The notes under the pieces: generated by a model
What the model was told of the DNA's origin: nothing
The model's input: only the letters and a program-made list of their open reading frames with translations
The model's database searches: none
Program-made: the position numbers and the translations under genes
Shown here: positions 5,553 to 6,026 of the stretch, piece by piece
How positions within the stretch are numbered: position 1 is the stretch's first letter
Layout: each line of letters begins with the position of its first letter
NCBI GenBank assembly: GCA_030691775.1
Contig: JAUYDN010000030.1
Coordinates: forward strand, 1 to 6,026
DNA length: 6,026 bases
Source of the DNA: Dehalococcoidia bacterium
GTDB lineage: Bacteria; Chloroflexota; Dehalococcoidia; Dehalococcoidales; Fen-1064
Direction of reading: 5' to 3'

Positions 5553-5578
5553 GAGCCTGCCCCGCACTTGATGCGGGG
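5553..5578. repeat. CCCCGCA hairpin module, second full copy
   Basis: GAGCCTG followed by CCCCGCA (5560-5566), loop CTTGA and TGCGGGG (5572-5578), a perfect 7-bp stem. It matches the module at 811-836 at 24 of 26 positions; the two differences change a T-A pair into a C-G pair. Confidence 0.7.
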
Positions 5579-5659
5579 GGATGAGGCGCTGTGTAAGAAC
5601 TGGCATCTTTATTCAGAATTGTAAAGCTGTTATTGAGACACTCCACTAGCATAGAAGGC

Positions 5660-5690
5660 AAAAAAAGAGGGGGTTGTAACACCCCCTCTT
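5660..5690 (-). terminator. Intrinsic terminator of the minus-strand thiolase gene
   Basis: On the minus strand, AAGAGGGGGT (5690-5681) and ACCCCCTCTT (5674-5665) form a 10-bp GC-rich stem with a 6-nt loop. The run of seven T's (5666-5660) overlaps the stem base. It lies 24 bp after the thiolase stop codon. On the plus strand the stem is followed only by TTCAAAT, so it would be weak for gpsA. Confidence 0.85.
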
Positions 5691-5713
5691 CAAATCCGGA
5701 ACAATACAGCTGG

Positions 5714-6026
5714 TTATTTCTTGAAAATAAAGATATTACACCCACCCACGCCGACATTGTGCTGTAAGCCGACTTTCGGGTTGCCGGGTACCTGCCGCGG
5801 ACCGGCTTCACCACGTAGCTGGTGCACAATCTCGATGAGCATGGCAATACCGGTGGCCCCCTGCGGATGACCGCGGCTTTCCAGCCCGCCATCGGTATTG
5901 ACCGGCACCTTGCCGTTGATATCCGCTTTGCCTTCCCAGACGAACCTTCCGCCCTCACCGGGCTTGCAGAAACCGAGGTCTTCATAGGCAAAGACCTCGC
6001 CGGCGCTGAAGGCATCGTGTACCTGG
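5714..6026 (-). CDS. Thiolase (SCP-x type acetyl-CoA acyltransferase), C-terminal part (runs in from the right edge)
   Basis: The minus strand is open from the right edge to a TAA at 5714-5716, giving the last 103 residues. The fragment begins QVHDAFSAGEVFAYEDLGFC, a thiolase C-terminal domain pattern (HDAF followed by AYEDLGFC). It continues with VNTDGGLESRGHPQGATG, whose GHPxGATG carries the active-site histidine, then QLRGEAGPRQV and GLQHNVGVGG near the end. QLRGEAGPRQV and LQHNxGxGG are typical of the SCP-x/SCP-2 branch of thiolases, which cleave or condense beta-ketoacyl-CoA. The nucleophilic cysteine would lie in the missing N-terminal part. A short FIFKK tail ends the protein, and a strong terminator follows. 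The start lies outside the window; the in-frame GTG at 5908 is not a real start. Exact substrate is unknown. Confidence 0.9.
   Translation of the reverse strand, partial: QVHDAFSAGEVFAYEDLGFCKPGEGGRFVWEGKADINGKVPVNTDGGLESRGHPQGATGIAMLIEIVHQLRGEAGPRQVPGNPKVGLQHNVGVGGCNIFIFKK

Larger units (their letters stand above)
5369..5649. mobile_element. MITE-like non-autonomous element with 15-bp terminal inverted repeats
   Basis: The ends CTAGTGTAGTGTCTC (5369-5383) and GAGACACTCCACTAG (5635-5649) are inverted repeats with one mismatch in 15. Weaker inverted similarity continues inward: AAATAAC then TTGACATTTACA on the left against AATAACAGCTTTACA on the right, read inward. The flanking CTAG, or its TA core, may be the duplicated target site. 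The element is 281 bp, has no credible gene, and carries three strong hairpins (5492-5517, 5527-5550, 5560-5578). It sits between two convergent genes, and its left end coincides with the gpsA stop codon. No transposase is present, so the family that moves it cannot be named. Confidence 0.65.

Noticed and set aside
5224..6015. 263-codon minus-strand open frame across the gpsA end, the MITE-like element and the thiolase
   Set aside because: It overlaps gpsA and the thiolase in other frames, crosses an intrinsic terminator and repeat hairpins, and has low-complexity composition. The thiolase frame has clear motifs.
1..6026. A new multi-gene system such as defence, toxin-antitoxin or secondary metabolism
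   Set aside because: All well-supported genes except the DUF4342 protein belong to known core-metabolism or ribosome-assembly families. No cluster of unknown genes exists here.

Overview
The window is about 6 kb of bacterial chromosome. It is mostly housekeeping genes, with two intergenic stretches filled by small repeats. The proteins suggest a Chloroflexota bacterium, most plausibly from or near the Dehalococcoidia. The main clue is GpsA, which reads GATTWG where the usual motif is GAGxWG; I recall similar wording in Dehalococcoides GpsA. A DUF4342 protein and the CCCCGTA-type intergenic hairpins fit this. The placement is inference and no search was run.

Left side, minus strand: the first 109 codons of an enoyl-CoA hydratase/isomerase run off the left edge (start at 327). 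Upstream of it lies a small DUF4342 protein (402-662) with a good sigma-70-type promoter at 700-728. Between that promoter and argF (about 730-1250) there is no believable gene. Instead there is a degenerate tandem array of two complete units and a third partial one, about 180-203 bp apart. Each unit has a shared left arm, a GTCAT junction and a short-stem hairpin; the first two also share a right arm.

Centre, plus strand: argF (ornithine carbamoyltransferase) probably starts at 1329, directly behind an extended -10 element, so its message may be leaderless. It is followed by der (ribosome-assembly GTPase), plsY and gpsA. The last three are tightly packed: der and plsY overlap by 4 bp, and plsY and gpsA are 5 bp apart. 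GpsA makes sn-glycerol 3-phosphate and PlsY acylates it, so these two neighbours supply consecutive steps of phospholipid synthesis.

Right side: a 281-bp MITE-like element (5369-5649) begins on the stop codon of gpsA and carries three strong hairpins. One hairpin is the same module as in the array near 811, with compensatory base changes. A clean intrinsic terminator (5660-5690) follows and serves the minus-strand gene at the right edge, the C-terminal 103 residues of an SCP-x-type thiolase. The two edge genes, hydratase and thiolase, are both acyl-CoA enzymes.

I see no defence, CRISPR, phage or otherwise novel multi-gene system. The most interesting material is the repeat family and its placement, a possible leaderless argF, and several substitutions in conserved enzyme motifs.
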